From Kaistella sp. 97-N-M2 (GTDB lineage Bacteria; Bacteroidota; Bacteroidia; Flavobacteriales; Weeksellaceae), in contig NZ_CP090976.1 in the NCBI RefSeq assembly GCF_021513235.1, positions 1,860,001 to 1,924,000 of the forward strand: DNA of 64,000 nucleotides. The letters are read 5' to 3'. Of the stretch, positions 52,156 to 60,006 are shown in pieces (positions within the stretch are counted from its first letter, which is position 1; every line of letters begins with the position of its first letter). Under the pieces are notes generated by a model. The model saw nothing but the letters and a program-made list of their open reading frames with translations, was not told the origin of the DNA and searched no databases. The translations under genes were made by a program, and so were the position numbers.

Positions 52156-53124
52156 ATGAAAATTTATTCAGCAGCATTTATTGCTATAATATTTACCCAG
52201 ATTACCAGTTGTACCGCTCAAAAATCGGTTTCTTCAGAGGTACAAAAAACGCACGCCGAAATTTCCATCAAAGAAGGTGGAAAATGGAACGGTAGAAAAT
52301 ATGAGGGCGGAACCTGGAAAAGTGTTCAGTCGCACACTTTAAATCCGTTGCACACCGATCATTCCTTTGATATCCGGTATGAAGGGCCGGGTTGGGAAAG
52401 TAATAAAATTGCGTATCGCTTGTATTTAGACTGGAGAAATGCAATCGATATTTTCGGGAAAACTTCTGAAAAAATAGTTCTTCCACAGGTTGGATTAGAC
52501 GGTTTTGAATCTTATCATCTAAAGCAGGAGTGGGGTTCCGATATTTTAAAAGTGGGAAAAGGTCAAGGTTTAGGTTCCATCGCCAGAATTGTGGATGGTA
52601 AAATGTATCATTTCGAAACGGTGGAAAAAACAACTGCAGCGGTAGAAAATACTTCCAAAAGTTCCTCAGTAAACATTCATTACAAAGGTTGGAAAACGCT
52701 TGATGATAAAATTGATCTCAACGCAAAACTTTCCATTTTTCCGGATGAAAGATTTACAGAATATACCTTCACACCATCCGCAGAAATTGAAGGAATTGCA
52801 ACCGGAATTGTGAAACTTAAAAATTTGGACGTGATCCAGAAAAACAGTGCAAACGGAAAATGGGGATATATCGCAACTTACGGTAATCAATCGATGTTTG
52901 ATGACGGTTTAGGAATGGCGCTTTTCTATGAAACTTCTACCGTTTCGGAAGTGAAAGATGGTCCTTTCGATCATTTGGTCGTTTTCAAACCTACTACAAA
53001 AGCGGTTACTTATTATTTTTTAGCAGCTTGGGAAAAGGAGCAAAACGCAATAAAAACGAAAGCGGAATTCCAGAATTACATCGACACAAAATTGGCGGAA
53101 TTGAATTCTAAAAGTAAATTGTAA
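52156..53124 (+). CDS. DUF4861-family lipoprotein
   Basis: The 322 residues begin with a lipoprotein signal (AFIAIIFTQITSC, Cys19) and contain the family's core: SFDIRYEGPGWESNKIAYRLYLDWRNAID (in two conserved pieces, about residues 73-101), QVGLDGFESYHLKQEWGSDILKVG and GFGLGSIARI-like GQGLGSIARIVDGKMYHF. DUF4861 proteins accompany GH105 in pectin and rhamnogalacturonan loci of Bacteroidota, but their activity is not known to me. It lies 49 bases after the esterase and 19 before GH105. Confidence 0.8.
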   Translation: MKIYSAAFIAIIFTQITSCTAQKSVSSEVQKTHAEISIKEGGKWNGRKYEGGTWKSVQSHTLNPLHTDHSFDIRYEGPGWESNKIAYRLYLDWRNAIDIFGKTSEKIVLPQVGLDGFESYHLKQEWGSDILKVGKGQGLGSIARIVDGKMYHFETVEKTTAAVENTSKSSSVNIHYKGWKTLDDKIDLNAKLSIFPDERFTEYTFTPSAEIEGIATGIVKLKNLDVIQKNSANGKWGYIATYGNQSMFDDGLGMALFYETSTVSEVKDGPFDHLVVFKPTTKAVTYYFLAAWEKEQNAIKTKAEFQNYIDTKLAELNSKSKL

Positions 53125-53143
53125 ATCATCTAAAAAATTAAGC

Positions 53144-54364
53144 ATGCAGAATACCAGTTTTAGACAGTTTTTTTTCTTGTTTTCCACACTTTCAATATTT
53201 TTTGCGGTGAGTTGTTCTGCTGTGAAAAATTCTGAAAAATCGGGTGAAAATGTAATTCCAACCACCAAAAAATGGTCGGAAAGAATGGCGTTAACTTTAA
53301 TGAAAAATCACCCGGAAGCTTATCAGATCGACGGAAAAACGGAGCCAAAATGGGATTATGTTCACGGTTTGGTGATGACAGGTTTTGAACAGTTGTACAA
53401 AGAAACCAAAAATCAAAAATATTTCGACTATGTAAAAGGTTACGCGGATTCTACCATCGATGAAAAGGGAAAAATTCCTTCTTACAAATTCGAAAATTAC
53501 AACATCGATATGCTTGAAGCCGGAAATATTTTGTTCGATCTTTATGATAAAACCAAAGATGAAAGATATCTTACCGCGATGCAAAAATTAAGAAGTCAGT
53601 TAGAAACCCATCCCAGAACTTCGGAAGGCGGATTTTGGCACAAGAAAATTTATCCCAATCAAATGTGGCTGGATGGATTGTTTATGGGCGCTCCATTTTA
53701 CGCGCATTATACCACGAAATTTGAAAACGGAAAAAATTTAGATGATGTCGCTCTTCAGTTTGAAACCATTCAAAAACATTTGGTAGATCCGAAAACGGGC
53801 TTACTTTATCACGGTTGGGACGAAAGTAAAAAAATGGATTGGGCGAATAAAACTACGGGAACTTCGCCGAATTTTTGGTCCAGATCTCTCGGTTGGTACG
53901 TCATGGCTTTAGTTGATGTGCTCGATTATTTCCCGGAAGATCATCCGAAAAGAGCTGAATTGATTTCTTATCTGAATTCAAGTTCTGCCGCAATCGCAAA
54001 ATTTCAGGATCCAAGCGGGTTATGGTATCAAGTAACTGACAAAGGAAATGTCGGCGGAAATTATTTGGAAGGTTCCGGTTCTGCGATGTTCGTTTATGCT
54101 TTTGCAAAAGGCGCGAACAAAGGTTATTTGCCGAAAAAATACAAATCAATTGCTACCAAAGGTTTTGATGGAATGATTAAAAACCTGGTTAAAGTTTCTC
54201 CAAATGGCGAAGTTGTTATTACCAACGTTTGCGCTGTTGCGGGTCTAGGCGGAAATCCTTATCGTGACGGTTCGTTCGAATATTATGTGAATGAAAGAAA
54301 ACAGGATAATGATCCAAAAGCGACCGGACCATTTATTTTGGGCGCTTTGGAACTGAATAAGTAG
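53144..54364 (+). CDS. Glycoside hydrolase family 105 unsaturated uronyl hydrolase
   Basis: Removes the unsaturated uronic acid left at the non-reducing end by lyases, feeding KdgF and KduI. The 406 residues begin with a lipoprotein-type signal (IFFAVSC, about Cys24) and have the (alpha/alpha)6-barrel motifs WDYVHGLVMTGFEQLY, YNIDMLEAGNILFDLYDKT, QMWLDGLFMGAPFYAHY (catalytic Asp), LLYHGWDES and FWSRSLGWYVMALVDVLDYFP. GGNYLEGSGSAMFVYAFAKGAN is also typical. Lipid anchoring in the periplasm is likely. The CE8 gene starts immediately after its stop. Confidence 0.93.
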   Translation: MQNTSFRQFFFLFSTLSIFFAVSCSAVKNSEKSGENVIPTTKKWSERMALTLMKNHPEAYQIDGKTEPKWDYVHGLVMTGFEQLYKETKNQKYFDYVKGYADSTIDEKGKIPSYKFENYNIDMLEAGNILFDLYDKTKDERYLTAMQKLRSQLETHPRTSEGGFWHKKIYPNQMWLDGLFMGAPFYAHYTTKFENGKNLDDVALQFETIQKHLVDPKTGLLYHGWDESKKMDWANKTTGTSPNFWSRSLGWYVMALVDVLDYFPEDHPKRAELISYLNSSSAAIAKFQDPSGLWYQVTDKGNVGGNYLEGSGSAMFVYAFAKGANKGYLPKKYKSIATKGFDGMIKNLVKVSPNGEVVITNVCAVAGLGGNPYRDGSFEYYVNERKQDNDPKATGPFILGALELNK

Positions 54365-55336
54365 ATGATGAAAACTTTTCTCGTTGCATTTTCGCTCTTA
54401 ATTTCTGTGCTTAATTTTGCGCAGGATAAAAGCTTCTACACCGTTTCGAAAGACGGGAGCGGAGATTTTGTAACCATTCAGGATGCTATCAATAATACGA
54501 AAGCTTTTCCAGGCGAAAGAATTACGATCTTCATTAAAAACGGCATTTACAAAGCGAAAGTTAAGCTTCACGAATGGAATTCTACGCTTAGTTTAATTGG
54601 CGAAAGCAAAGATTCTACAATCATCACCTATGATGATCATTTTAAAAAAATTGGTTTGGGAAGAAACAGCACGTTTTTCACTCCGACGCTCTTGGTAGAA
54701 GGAAATGACGCGATTTTGAAAAATTTAACCATCGAAAATTCTGCGGGAGATATTGGACAGGCAATCGCTCTAACGATTAACGCAAATCGGGTTGCCATCA
54801 TTAATTGTAAGCTTTTGGGAAATCAAGACACGCTTTACCTGACTGGCGAAGGAAAACAGTATTTTAAAAATTGTTTTATCGAAGGAACAACCGATTTTAT
54901 CTTTGGGAGCGCGACTGCCTTTTTCGAAAACTGCGAAATTTTGAGCAAAAAAGATTCCTACATTACGGCCGCTTCCACGCCAAAAAATACGGAATTTGGT
55001 TTTGTTTTTCAGCAGTGTAGATTTACCGCGGCGAAAGATATTTCGAAAGTTCTTTTAGGACGGCCGTGGCGGATTTATGCGAAAACAGCTATTCTAAATT
55101 CAACTTTAGAAAATCACATTCTTCCTGTTGCTTGGGAAAACTGGGCTAAAAAAGAGGCAGAAAAAACTTCTTTCTATGCTGAATTCAATAATTCCGGAAA
55201 GGGTTCAGATCTCAAAAATCGCGTAAAATGGTCGCATCAATTAACTAAAAAGGAGGCGAAAATGTACACGAAAGAAAATGTTCTGAAAGATTCAAAGCAT
55301 CCTTTCTGGTTTAAAAATGCCGAAAATATTAACTAA
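54365..55336 (+). CDS. Pectinesterase (carbohydrate esterase family 8)
   Basis: Removes methyl esters from homogalacturonan so lyases and GH28 can act. The 323 residues have a signal peptide (MMKTFLVAFSLLISVLNFAQ) and all CE8 landmarks: YTVSKDGSGDFVTIQDAI, RITIFIKNGIYKAKVKL, GQAIALTINANRVAIINCKLLGNQDTLYL (Gln and Asp), TDFIFGSATAFFENCEI (catalytic Asp) and KVLLGRPWRIYAKT (Arg and Trp). Two ATG codons in a row (54365, 54368) follow the GH105 stop with no gap. Probably periplasmic. Confidence 0.95.
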   Translation: MMKTFLVAFSLLISVLNFAQDKSFYTVSKDGSGDFVTIQDAINNTKAFPGERITIFIKNGIYKAKVKLHEWNSTLSLIGESKDSTIITYDDHFKKIGLGRNSTFFTPTLLVEGNDAILKNLTIENSAGDIGQAIALTINANRVAIINCKLLGNQDTLYLTGEGKQYFKNCFIEGTTDFIFGSATAFFENCEILSKKDSYITAASTPKNTEFGFVFQQCRFTAAKDISKVLLGRPWRIYAKTAILNSTLENHILPVAWENWAKKEAEKTSFYAEFNNSGKGSDLKNRVKWSHQLTKKEAKMYTKENVLKDSKHPFWFKNAENIN

Positions 55337-55344
55337 ATTTTTTT

Positions 55345-56112
55345 TTGAATATGAAAGTTTATTCCTTTATCACAGGTGCGATTCTGCTTTTAACAGGTTG
55401 CAAAAGTTCAGAATCCATGAATAAAAACGCCAAAAATATCACCATGTTCACCATTGGAGATTCCACGATGGCCAATAAAGTAAAACCCGATGAAAACCCT
55501 GAAAGAGGTTGGGTTCAGGTTTTAGCACCGTTTTTTAATGACAATGTGACGATCAGAAATCATGCAGTAAATGGCAGAAGTACCAAAAGTTTTCGCGAAC
55601 TGGGACATTGGAAAAACGTGATAGATTCTATAAAACCGGGAAATTATCTTTTGATCCAGTTTGGACATAATGATGGCAAAGAAACCGATCCGGCAAGATA
55701 TACCAATCCGCAAACTTCTTACCGCTATAATCTAATCAATTATATTGAAGAAGCACGTGCAAAAGGCGCAATTCCAATCATGTTATCGTCCATTGCACGC
55801 AGAAAATTTAATAAGGAAGGAGTACTTTTAGATGCGCACGGAAATTATACTTTGGTGGCAAGATTAGTTGCTCAGGAAATGAATGTTCCCTTCATCGATA
55901 TGCAGTATCTTACCGAAAATCTGGAAATGAAATACGGACCTGAAGGTTCGGCAAAATTACATTTGCATTATGCAAAAGGTGAAGATCCCTATTATCCGGA
56001 CGGAATTGATGACAACACGCATTTATCGATTTTGGGTGCCACAGAAGTTGCTAAACTTTTCGTGGAAGATCTGAAAAGACAAAATATACCTTTGGCAAAA
56101 TATTTAAAATAA
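55345..56112 (+). CDS. Rhamnogalacturonan acetylesterase-like SGNH hydrolase
   Basis: Removes acetyl groups from pectin, most likely from rhamnogalacturonan-I. The 255 residues start with a lipoprotein signal (ILLLTGC, about Cys19) and show the four SGNH blocks: FTIGDSTMANKVKPDENP (Ser), AVNGRSTKSFRELG (Gly), LIQFGHNDGKET (Asn) and DGIDDNTHLSILG (Asp/His). This arrangement matches carbohydrate esterase family 12. It lies 8 bases after CE8 and 24 before the second GH28. Start may be ATG 55345 or 55351. Confidence 0.92.
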   Translation: MNMKVYSFITGAILLLTGCKSSESMNKNAKNITMFTIGDSTMANKVKPDENPERGWVQVLAPFFNDNVTIRNHAVNGRSTKSFRELGHWKNVIDSIKPGNYLLIQFGHNDGKETDPARYTNPQTSYRYNLINYIEEARAKGAIPIMLSSIARRKFNKEGVLLDAHGNYTLVARLVAQEMNVPFIDMQYLTENLEMKYGPEGSAKLHLHYAKGEDPYYPDGIDDNTHLSILGATEVAKLFVEDLKRQNIPLAKYLK

Positions 56113-56136
56113 AAATTCTCCTTTAATTTTCTAAGC

Positions 56137-57624
56137 ATGAAAAAAATATCAGTTCTCTTCATCGTCATTTTCTCCATGATCAGTTGCAAAGCGCAAACAA
56201 ATCCCATCGAATACTACATTAAAAACGCACCTTTCGAATTTGGTGAAATGGTTTTGCCCACAATCCCGGAAACTTCCTATAATATTAAGGATTTCGGCGG
56301 TGTTGGAAACGGAACTACTTTAAATACAAAAGCGTTTGAAAAAGCAATTTCCACCATTAGTGAAAAAGGCGGGGGAAAATTAATCGTTCCAGCCGGAATT
56401 TGGTTAACGGGACCGATCGAACTGAAAAGTAAGATCAATTTTCATGTAGAAAAAGGCGCAATTGTGCAGTTTTCAAGCGACATCAATCAATTTCCGATGC
56501 GTGAATATTCCAAAGGAAAATTTGATGTGACACCACCGATTTGGGGAAATAATTTAAAAGATGTTGCGTTCACCGGTGACGGAATTTTCGATGGAGCAGG
56601 AGAAGCCTGGAGACCGGTGAAAAAATTTAAATTGAGCAAAGAAGATTGGGCGAAATTAATTGTGAAAGGCGGAGTTCTGAGCGAAGACGGTAAAATTTGG
56701 TGGCCAAGTGTAAATGCTTTGAACGGCGAAAAATTATCAAAAATAATTTCTGCTAATAAAAATGCGACGATCGCAGACTACGAAATTCTTCATCATTATT
56801 TACGTCCGATGATGTTCACTTTATCCAAAGTGACCAATCTGCTAATCGACGGACCGACTTTCAGAAATTCCCCGAAATTTGTTATTAATCCTAAAAATAT
56901 AACCAATTTGGTCATTAGAAATACGACAGTTTACAACCCGAAATGGGCGCAAAATGGCGATGGAATCGACATCAGTGCCTCGAAAAATGTGATTATTTAC
57001 AACACGAAAGTAAATGCAGGAGACGACGGAATCTGCATGAAATCCAGTGGTGAACCGAAAAACGGCGAAGCGAATCTTCAAAATATTATTATTGCAGAAT
57101 GCACGGTTTATGAAGGTCATGGTGGTTTTGTAATTGGAAGTAATACGGATGGCGGAATGAAAAATATTTTCGTTTCCAACTGTCTTTTTGACGGAACAGA
57201 TATAGGTATTCGGGTGAAAAGTAATTCCGGTCGAGGTGGAGATGTAAGTAAAATTTACATTCAAAATATTGAGATGAAAAACATTGTGGAAGAAGCAGTT
57301 TTGTTTGATACTTTTTACGCAGATGCTCCGGCAGGAAGCAGCAAAGAAAGTCAGGACGCGCAATTTACAGGGGATAAAATTCCTTATCTGCACGATTTTT
57401 ACATCAGCAACATCAACTGTGAAAGTGCAGAAACTGCCTTCAGTTTTACGGGGCTTCCTAATAAATTAATTGAAAATCTGTATTTTAAAAATGTCAACAT
57501 TAACGCAAAACATGATATTGTCGGAAAAAATGCAGCAAATCTTGTTTTCGAAAATGTAAAAATCAACAACAGCAGCGATTTCGAAATTGACAGCGCGTTG
57601 AAAAGTGCGATAATAAAGAAGTAG
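56137..57624 (+). CDS. Second GH28 family polygalacturonase-type lipoprotein
   Basis: The 495 residues begin with a lipoprotein signal (FSMISC, Cys17). GH28 catalytic motifs are intact: NGDGIDISASKNV (NTD equivalent), NAGDDGICMKSSG (DD), GHGGFVIGSNTDGG (GHG) and IGIRVKSNSGRGG (RIK). An insertion near residues 160-205 (LSKEDWAKLIVKGGVLSEDGK) distinguishes it from the first GH28 copy. It probably trims oligogalacturonides in the periplasm. Last gene of the 51204-57624 operon; a bidirectional terminator shared with tRNA-Ser follows. Confidence 0.93.
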   Translation: MKKISVLFIVIFSMISCKAQTNPIEYYIKNAPFEFGEMVLPTIPETSYNIKDFGGVGNGTTLNTKAFEKAISTISEKGGGKLIVPAGIWLTGPIELKSKINFHVEKGAIVQFSSDINQFPMREYSKGKFDVTPPIWGNNLKDVAFTGDGIFDGAGEAWRPVKKFKLSKEDWAKLIVKGGVLSEDGKIWWPSVNALNGEKLSKIISANKNATIADYEILHHYLRPMMFTLSKVTNLLIDGPTFRNSPKFVINPKNITNLVIRNTTVYNPKWAQNGDGIDISASKNVIIYNTKVNAGDDGICMKSSGEPKNGEANLQNIIIAECTVYEGHGGFVIGSNTDGGMKNIFVSNCLFDGTDIGIRVKSNSGRGGDVSKIYIQNIEMKNIVEEAVLFDTFYADAPAGSSKESQDAQFTGDKIPYLHDFYISNINCESAETAFSFTGLPNKLIENLYFKNVNINAKHDIVGKNAANLVFENVKINNSSDFEIDSALKSAIIKK

Positions 57625-57654
57625 AGACTTACCGCAAGATTTTACATTCAGCAC

Positions 57655-57687
57655 AAAAAAAATCAGGAAAGTTTTCCTGATTTTTTT
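57655..57687. terminator. Bidirectional terminator between GH28 and tRNA-Ser
   Basis: TCAGGAAA (57663-57670) and TTTCCTGA (57673-57680) are flanked by an A run on the left and seven T on the right. It closes the GH28 operon on the plus strand and the tRNA on the minus strand. Confidence 0.75.
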
Positions 57688-57688
57688 G

Positions 57689-57775
57689 TAGAGAGGAAGG
57701 GATTCGAACCCTCGGTACAGTTGCCCGTACACTAGCTTTCCAGGCTAGCTCCTTCAACCACTCGGACACCTCTCT
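57689..57775 (-). tRNA. tRNA-Ser(GGA)
   Basis: Minus-strand class II cloverleaf of 87 bases. Acceptor AGAGAGG pairs with CCTCTCT, the anticodon arm is CTAGC-CTGGAAA-GCTAG, giving anticodon GGA, and the long variable arm and the T arm GAGGG-TTCGAAT-CCCTT are present (one T-arm pair is G-T). CCA is not encoded. Promoter at 57796-57789. Confidence 0.94.
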
Positions 57776-57788
57776 GAATTGAAGACTG

Positions 57789-57796
57789 CAAAAATA
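57789..57796 (-). promoter_or_regulatory. Candidate -7 promoter box of tRNA-Ser
   Basis: Minus-strand TATTTTTG, a full TAnnTTTG match, 14 bases upstream of the mature tRNA. Confidence 0.6.
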
Positions 57797-57844
57797 GGGT
57801 AATTATTTGAATTCTAAAAATCGAATATTCAAAAATGTGAAAAT

Positions 57845-58864
57845 TTAATTTTCCGAGACCTCGCCACACAGGTTTTTAGAGAAATTTTCCGCGAAAGTTC
57901 CGGTGTAATTGGGATTGTCCAGAAGATGCATTGCTTTTGTAATAGCACTTTCCGACGTAATATCGTTTCCGCTAATGGCGCCGATCTTCTTAAAAATATT
58001 CGAGTTCGTATATTTTCCGAATCTTATTCCGCCCGACACGCATTGCGAAATCACGACGATCTCTGTGTCCTGGTCGCGCAGACTTTGCAAAGTACGCTGC
58101 GTTTTTTCCGTATTAAAAATGGTTCCGGAGCCGAAAACCTGCAGCACCAAGACTTTGACGTTCGGGATTTCGTTAAAGTGATTCAGATGCATTCCCGGGA
58201 AGATGCGCCAGAACAAAACATCCTGCGAAATATGATTGTCCACGCGAAAAGGTTCCGACGTTTTGTTGCGCCATAAACAATCTTTAGACACGTTCAAATG
58301 CACGCCCGACTGTCCTAAAACCGGATAGTTCGGCGTTTGGTACGCATCAAAAAATTCGGCAGAATATTTCAGAGTGCGGTTGCCGCGCAGCAGTTTATAC
58401 TCAAAATAAACCGCAACTTCCTGAATCACCGCCTCGTCATTTTCATACAAACTTGCATAATAAAGTCCGGTCAAAAGATTTTCTTTCGCATCCGTACGCA
58501 AATCGCCGATGGGCAGCTGCGAACCCGTTAAGATGACAGGTTTGGTTAAGTTTTTCAGCATAAAACTCAGTGCCGACGCGGTGTACGACATTGTATCCGT
58601 TCCGTGCAAAATCAGAAAGCCGTCGTAGTTATCGTAATTTTTGCCGATGTAATTGGCGATGATTTTCCACTCTTCCGGTCCCATATCCGAGGAATCCAGC
58701 GGCTTTTTAAAGGGATGAACCGAAACTTCGCATTCCAAAAGTTTCATTTCCGGAATTTTTTTAAAAATATTTCCAAAATCGAAAGCCTGCAGGCTGCCCG
58801 TTTCGTAATCTTTTTCCATCCCGATCGTTCCGCCCGTATAAATTAGAAGCACTTTTCTTTTCAT
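57845..58864 (-). CDS. ansA: L-asparaginase, cytoplasmic type I
   Basis: Hydrolyses asparagine to aspartate and ammonia. The 339 residues show both asparaginase signatures: VLLIYTGGTIGMEKDYETG (first catalytic Thr, about residues 5-23) and GFLILHGTDTMSYTASALSFML (second Thr/Asp, about residues 82-103), plus PVILTGSQLPIGDLRTDAKENL. No signal peptide, and the length and N-terminus suit the type I, cytoplasmic enzyme. Monocistronic; -7 box at 58877-58870. It is outside the pectin regulon. Confidence 0.93.
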   Translation of the reverse strand: MKRKVLLIYTGGTIGMEKDYETGSLQAFDFGNIFKKIPEMKLLECEVSVHPFKKPLDSSDMGPEEWKIIANYIGKNYDNYDGFLILHGTDTMSYTASALSFMLKNLTKPVILTGSQLPIGDLRTDAKENLLTGLYYASLYENDEAVIQEVAVYFEYKLLRGNRTLKYSAEFFDAYQTPNYPVLGQSGVHLNVSKDCLWRNKTSEPFRVDNHISQDVLFWRIFPGMHLNHFNEIPNVKVLVLQVFGSGTIFNTEKTQRTLQSLRDQDTEIVVISQCVSGGIRFGKYTNSNIFKKIGAISGNDITSESAITKAMHLLDNPNYTGTFAENFSKNLCGEVSEN

Positions 58865-58869
58865 AGGCT

Positions 58870-58877
58870 CAAAAATA
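58870..58877 (-). promoter_or_regulatory. Candidate -7 promoter box of the asparaginase gene
   Basis: Minus-strand TATTTTTG, 6 bases upstream of the ATG at 58864. The transcript would be almost leaderless. Confidence 0.5.
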
Positions 58878-58917
58878 CGGTATTTCGCAGAATAAGAAAA
58901 ATGAAGATTTGGGCAAT

Positions 58918-58962
58918 TTTTTTAGATTTTTCCCTGCCATTGCCCTGCAAAAATCTAAAAAA
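58918..58962. repeat. Perfect 14-bp inverted repeat
   Basis: TTTTTTAGATTTTT (58918-58931) and AAAAATCTAAAAAA (58949-58962) flank a 17-base G+C-rich spacer (CCCTGCCATTGCCCTGC). It lies just upstream of the asparaginase gene and opens a 300-base repeat-rich patch. Confidence 0.7.
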
Positions 58963-59051
58963 CCGGGCTCTTCGTTTCAATTCCTCCCCGCCGCGGAGGG
59001 TCCGGGATTTCCACTGCGATCCCTATTGCGCTTAGCGGACTGCAAGGAAGG
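58963..59051. repeat. G+C-rich non-coding segment, possible dispersed repeat
   Basis: Contains CCCCGCCGCGGAGGGTCCGGG and GGATTTCCACTGCGATCCCT-type words. I associate such words with dispersed non-coding repeats in Flavobacteriia genomes, but cannot verify this here. No ORF or RNA gene recognised. Confidence 0.35.
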
Positions 59052-59084
59052 AGCGCTGTTAGAGCTTTGAGCTCTAACAGCGCT
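59052..59084. repeat. REP-like hairpin A
   Basis: AGCGCTGTTAGAGC (59052-59065) and GCTCTAACAGCGCT (59071-59084): a perfect 14-bp stem with a TTTGA loop. Closely related to hairpin A' at 59276-59308. Confidence 0.8.
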
Positions 59085-59098
59085 TGCTACGCGTTATC

Positions 59099-59132
59099 AT
59101 TACTCTTTTGGCGCTCGCTTCGCTCGCGCCAC
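59099..59132 (+). repeat. Direct repeat B, copy 1
   Basis: A 34-base unit beginning ATTACTCTTTTGGCGCTCGC and ending TTCGCTCGCGCCAC. It repeats at 59230-59263 with one mismatch. Internally GGCGC and GCGCC pair imperfectly. Confidence 0.85.
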
Positions 59133-59149
59133 CAAATTTTTTTAAGTTT

Positions 59150-59229
59150 GCCACTATTACACGAATCGTCCTGGTTTATAATCAACAGTAAAATCCGTGC
59201 GCCTCCATTAGTGCATTCGTGGCAAAAAA
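59150..59229. repeat. Palindrome-like core between the two B repeats
   Basis: The ends TTTGCCACTATTACACGAAT (about 59147-59166) and ATTAGTGCATTCGTGGCA (about 59206-59223) are partly inverted copies. This type of CACGAAT/ATTCGTG element recurs in many Bacteroidota genomes by my recollection; unverified here. Confidence 0.45.
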
Positions 59230-59263
59230 ATTACCCTTTTGGCGCTCGCTTCGCTCGCGCCAC
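59230..59263 (+). repeat. Direct repeat B, copy 2
   Basis: Second copy of the 34-base unit at 59099-59132, with C for T at one position. Same orientation as copy 1. Confidence 0.85.
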
Positions 59264-59275
59264 AAAACTTTCACA

Positions 59276-59308
59276 AGCGTTGTTAGCGCTTCAAGCGCTA
59301 ACAACGCT
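59276..59308. repeat. REP-like hairpin A'
   Basis: AGCGTTGTTAGCGCT (59276-59290) and AGCGCTAACAACGCT (59294-59308): a perfect 15-bp stem with a TCA loop. It sits directly upstream of the -7 box of the TrmH-family gene. Confidence 0.8.
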
Positions 59309-59322
59309 CCCCAAAAAATCCC

Positions 59323-59330
59323 TACTTTTG
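59323..59330 (+). promoter_or_regulatory. -7 promoter box of the TrmH-family gene
   Basis: TACTTTTG (TAnnTTTG) ends 5 bases before the ATG at 59336, so the mRNA would be leaderless or nearly so. The -33 region falls inside hairpin A'. Confidence 0.55.
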
Positions 59331-59335
59331 AACCC

Positions 59336-59995
59336 ATGAAAGACCTCCAAACCTTCGAATACCTCCAGCAATTCCTTACGCCAGAACGCTTGCAGAAGAT
59401 CAATCATTTCGCGCCCGAAAGTTCCGATTTTGTTTTGCCGGTGATCGAAGACGTTTATCAGTTCCGCAACGCAGCGGCCATCGTTCGGTCGGTCGAAGCC
59501 TGTGGATTTCATAAAATCGTGGCGATGGAAAGTAAAAATGAGTTCAATCCCAATCTTCGCGTCACGAAGGGCGCCGAAACCTGGGTAGAGGTGGAGCGGC
59601 TCCCGCACAGCATCGAATCTTTAAGTCAGATAAAAGACAGAGGGTATCAAATTCTCGCGGTTTCTCCGGAAAAAAATGCCACGCTCTTGCCGGATTACCA
59701 AATAACGCAACCTGTAGCTTTGGTTTTCGGCACCGAAAAAGAAGGTGTAACGCCGGAGATTTTAGACTTCGCCGACGAAACTTTGGCCATTCCGATGTAC
59801 GGCTTTACGCGAAGTTATAATGTTTCAGTGGCCGCGGCGATTTGCGTTTATGAGCTCAAGCAAAAATTATTGCGGTCAGATATCAACTATAAGCTTTCGG
59901 AAGACAAACTCTGGCAGCTGAAAGTTCGCTGGGCCGCGAATTCGATTAAAAGCGGCGAACAGATTTTAGCAAAATATCTGAGAGACAATTCCTAA
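59336..59995 (+). CDS. TrmH/SpoU-family RNA 2'-O-methyltransferase
   Basis: The 219 residues belong to the SPOUT class that methylates ribose in tRNA or rRNA. Motifs: VIEDVYQFRNAAAIVRSVEACGFHKIVAM (motif 1 with the Asn/Arg), QPVALVFGTEKEGVTPEIL (motif 2, S-adenosylmethionine knot) and IPMYGFTRSYNVSVAAAICVYEL (motif 3). Length and the C-terminal helix suit a TrmH-like tRNA Gm18 enzyme, but the site is not provable. I start at ATG 59336. The frame continues upstream to 59219 through the repeats, but that part is repeat-derived and sits before the promoter. Confidence 0.85.
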   Translation: MKDLQTFEYLQQFLTPERLQKINHFAPESSDFVLPVIEDVYQFRNAAAIVRSVEACGFHKIVAMESKNEFNPNLRVTKGAETWVEVERLPHSIESLSQIKDRGYQILAVSPEKNATLLPDYQITQPVALVFGTEKEGVTPEILDFADETLAIPMYGFTRSYNVSVAAAICVYELKQKLLRSDINYKLSEDKLWQLKVRWAANSIKSGEQILAKYLRDNS

Positions 59996-60006
59996 AAAGT
60001 ACCATC

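Noticed and set aside
56842-57393. A 183-residue reverse-strand frame across the second GH28 gene
   Set aside because: Antisense to a gene with intact GH28 motifs and lacks any recognisable protein features.
27222-57624. A CRISPR array or phage within the accessory region
   Set aside because: No regularly spaced repeats, cas genes, integrase or phage structural genes were seen; the region is a metabolic locus.
59219-59335. A longer N-terminus for the TrmH-family protein
   Set aside because: The extension is encoded by repeat B and hairpin A' and lies upstream of the -7 promoter box.
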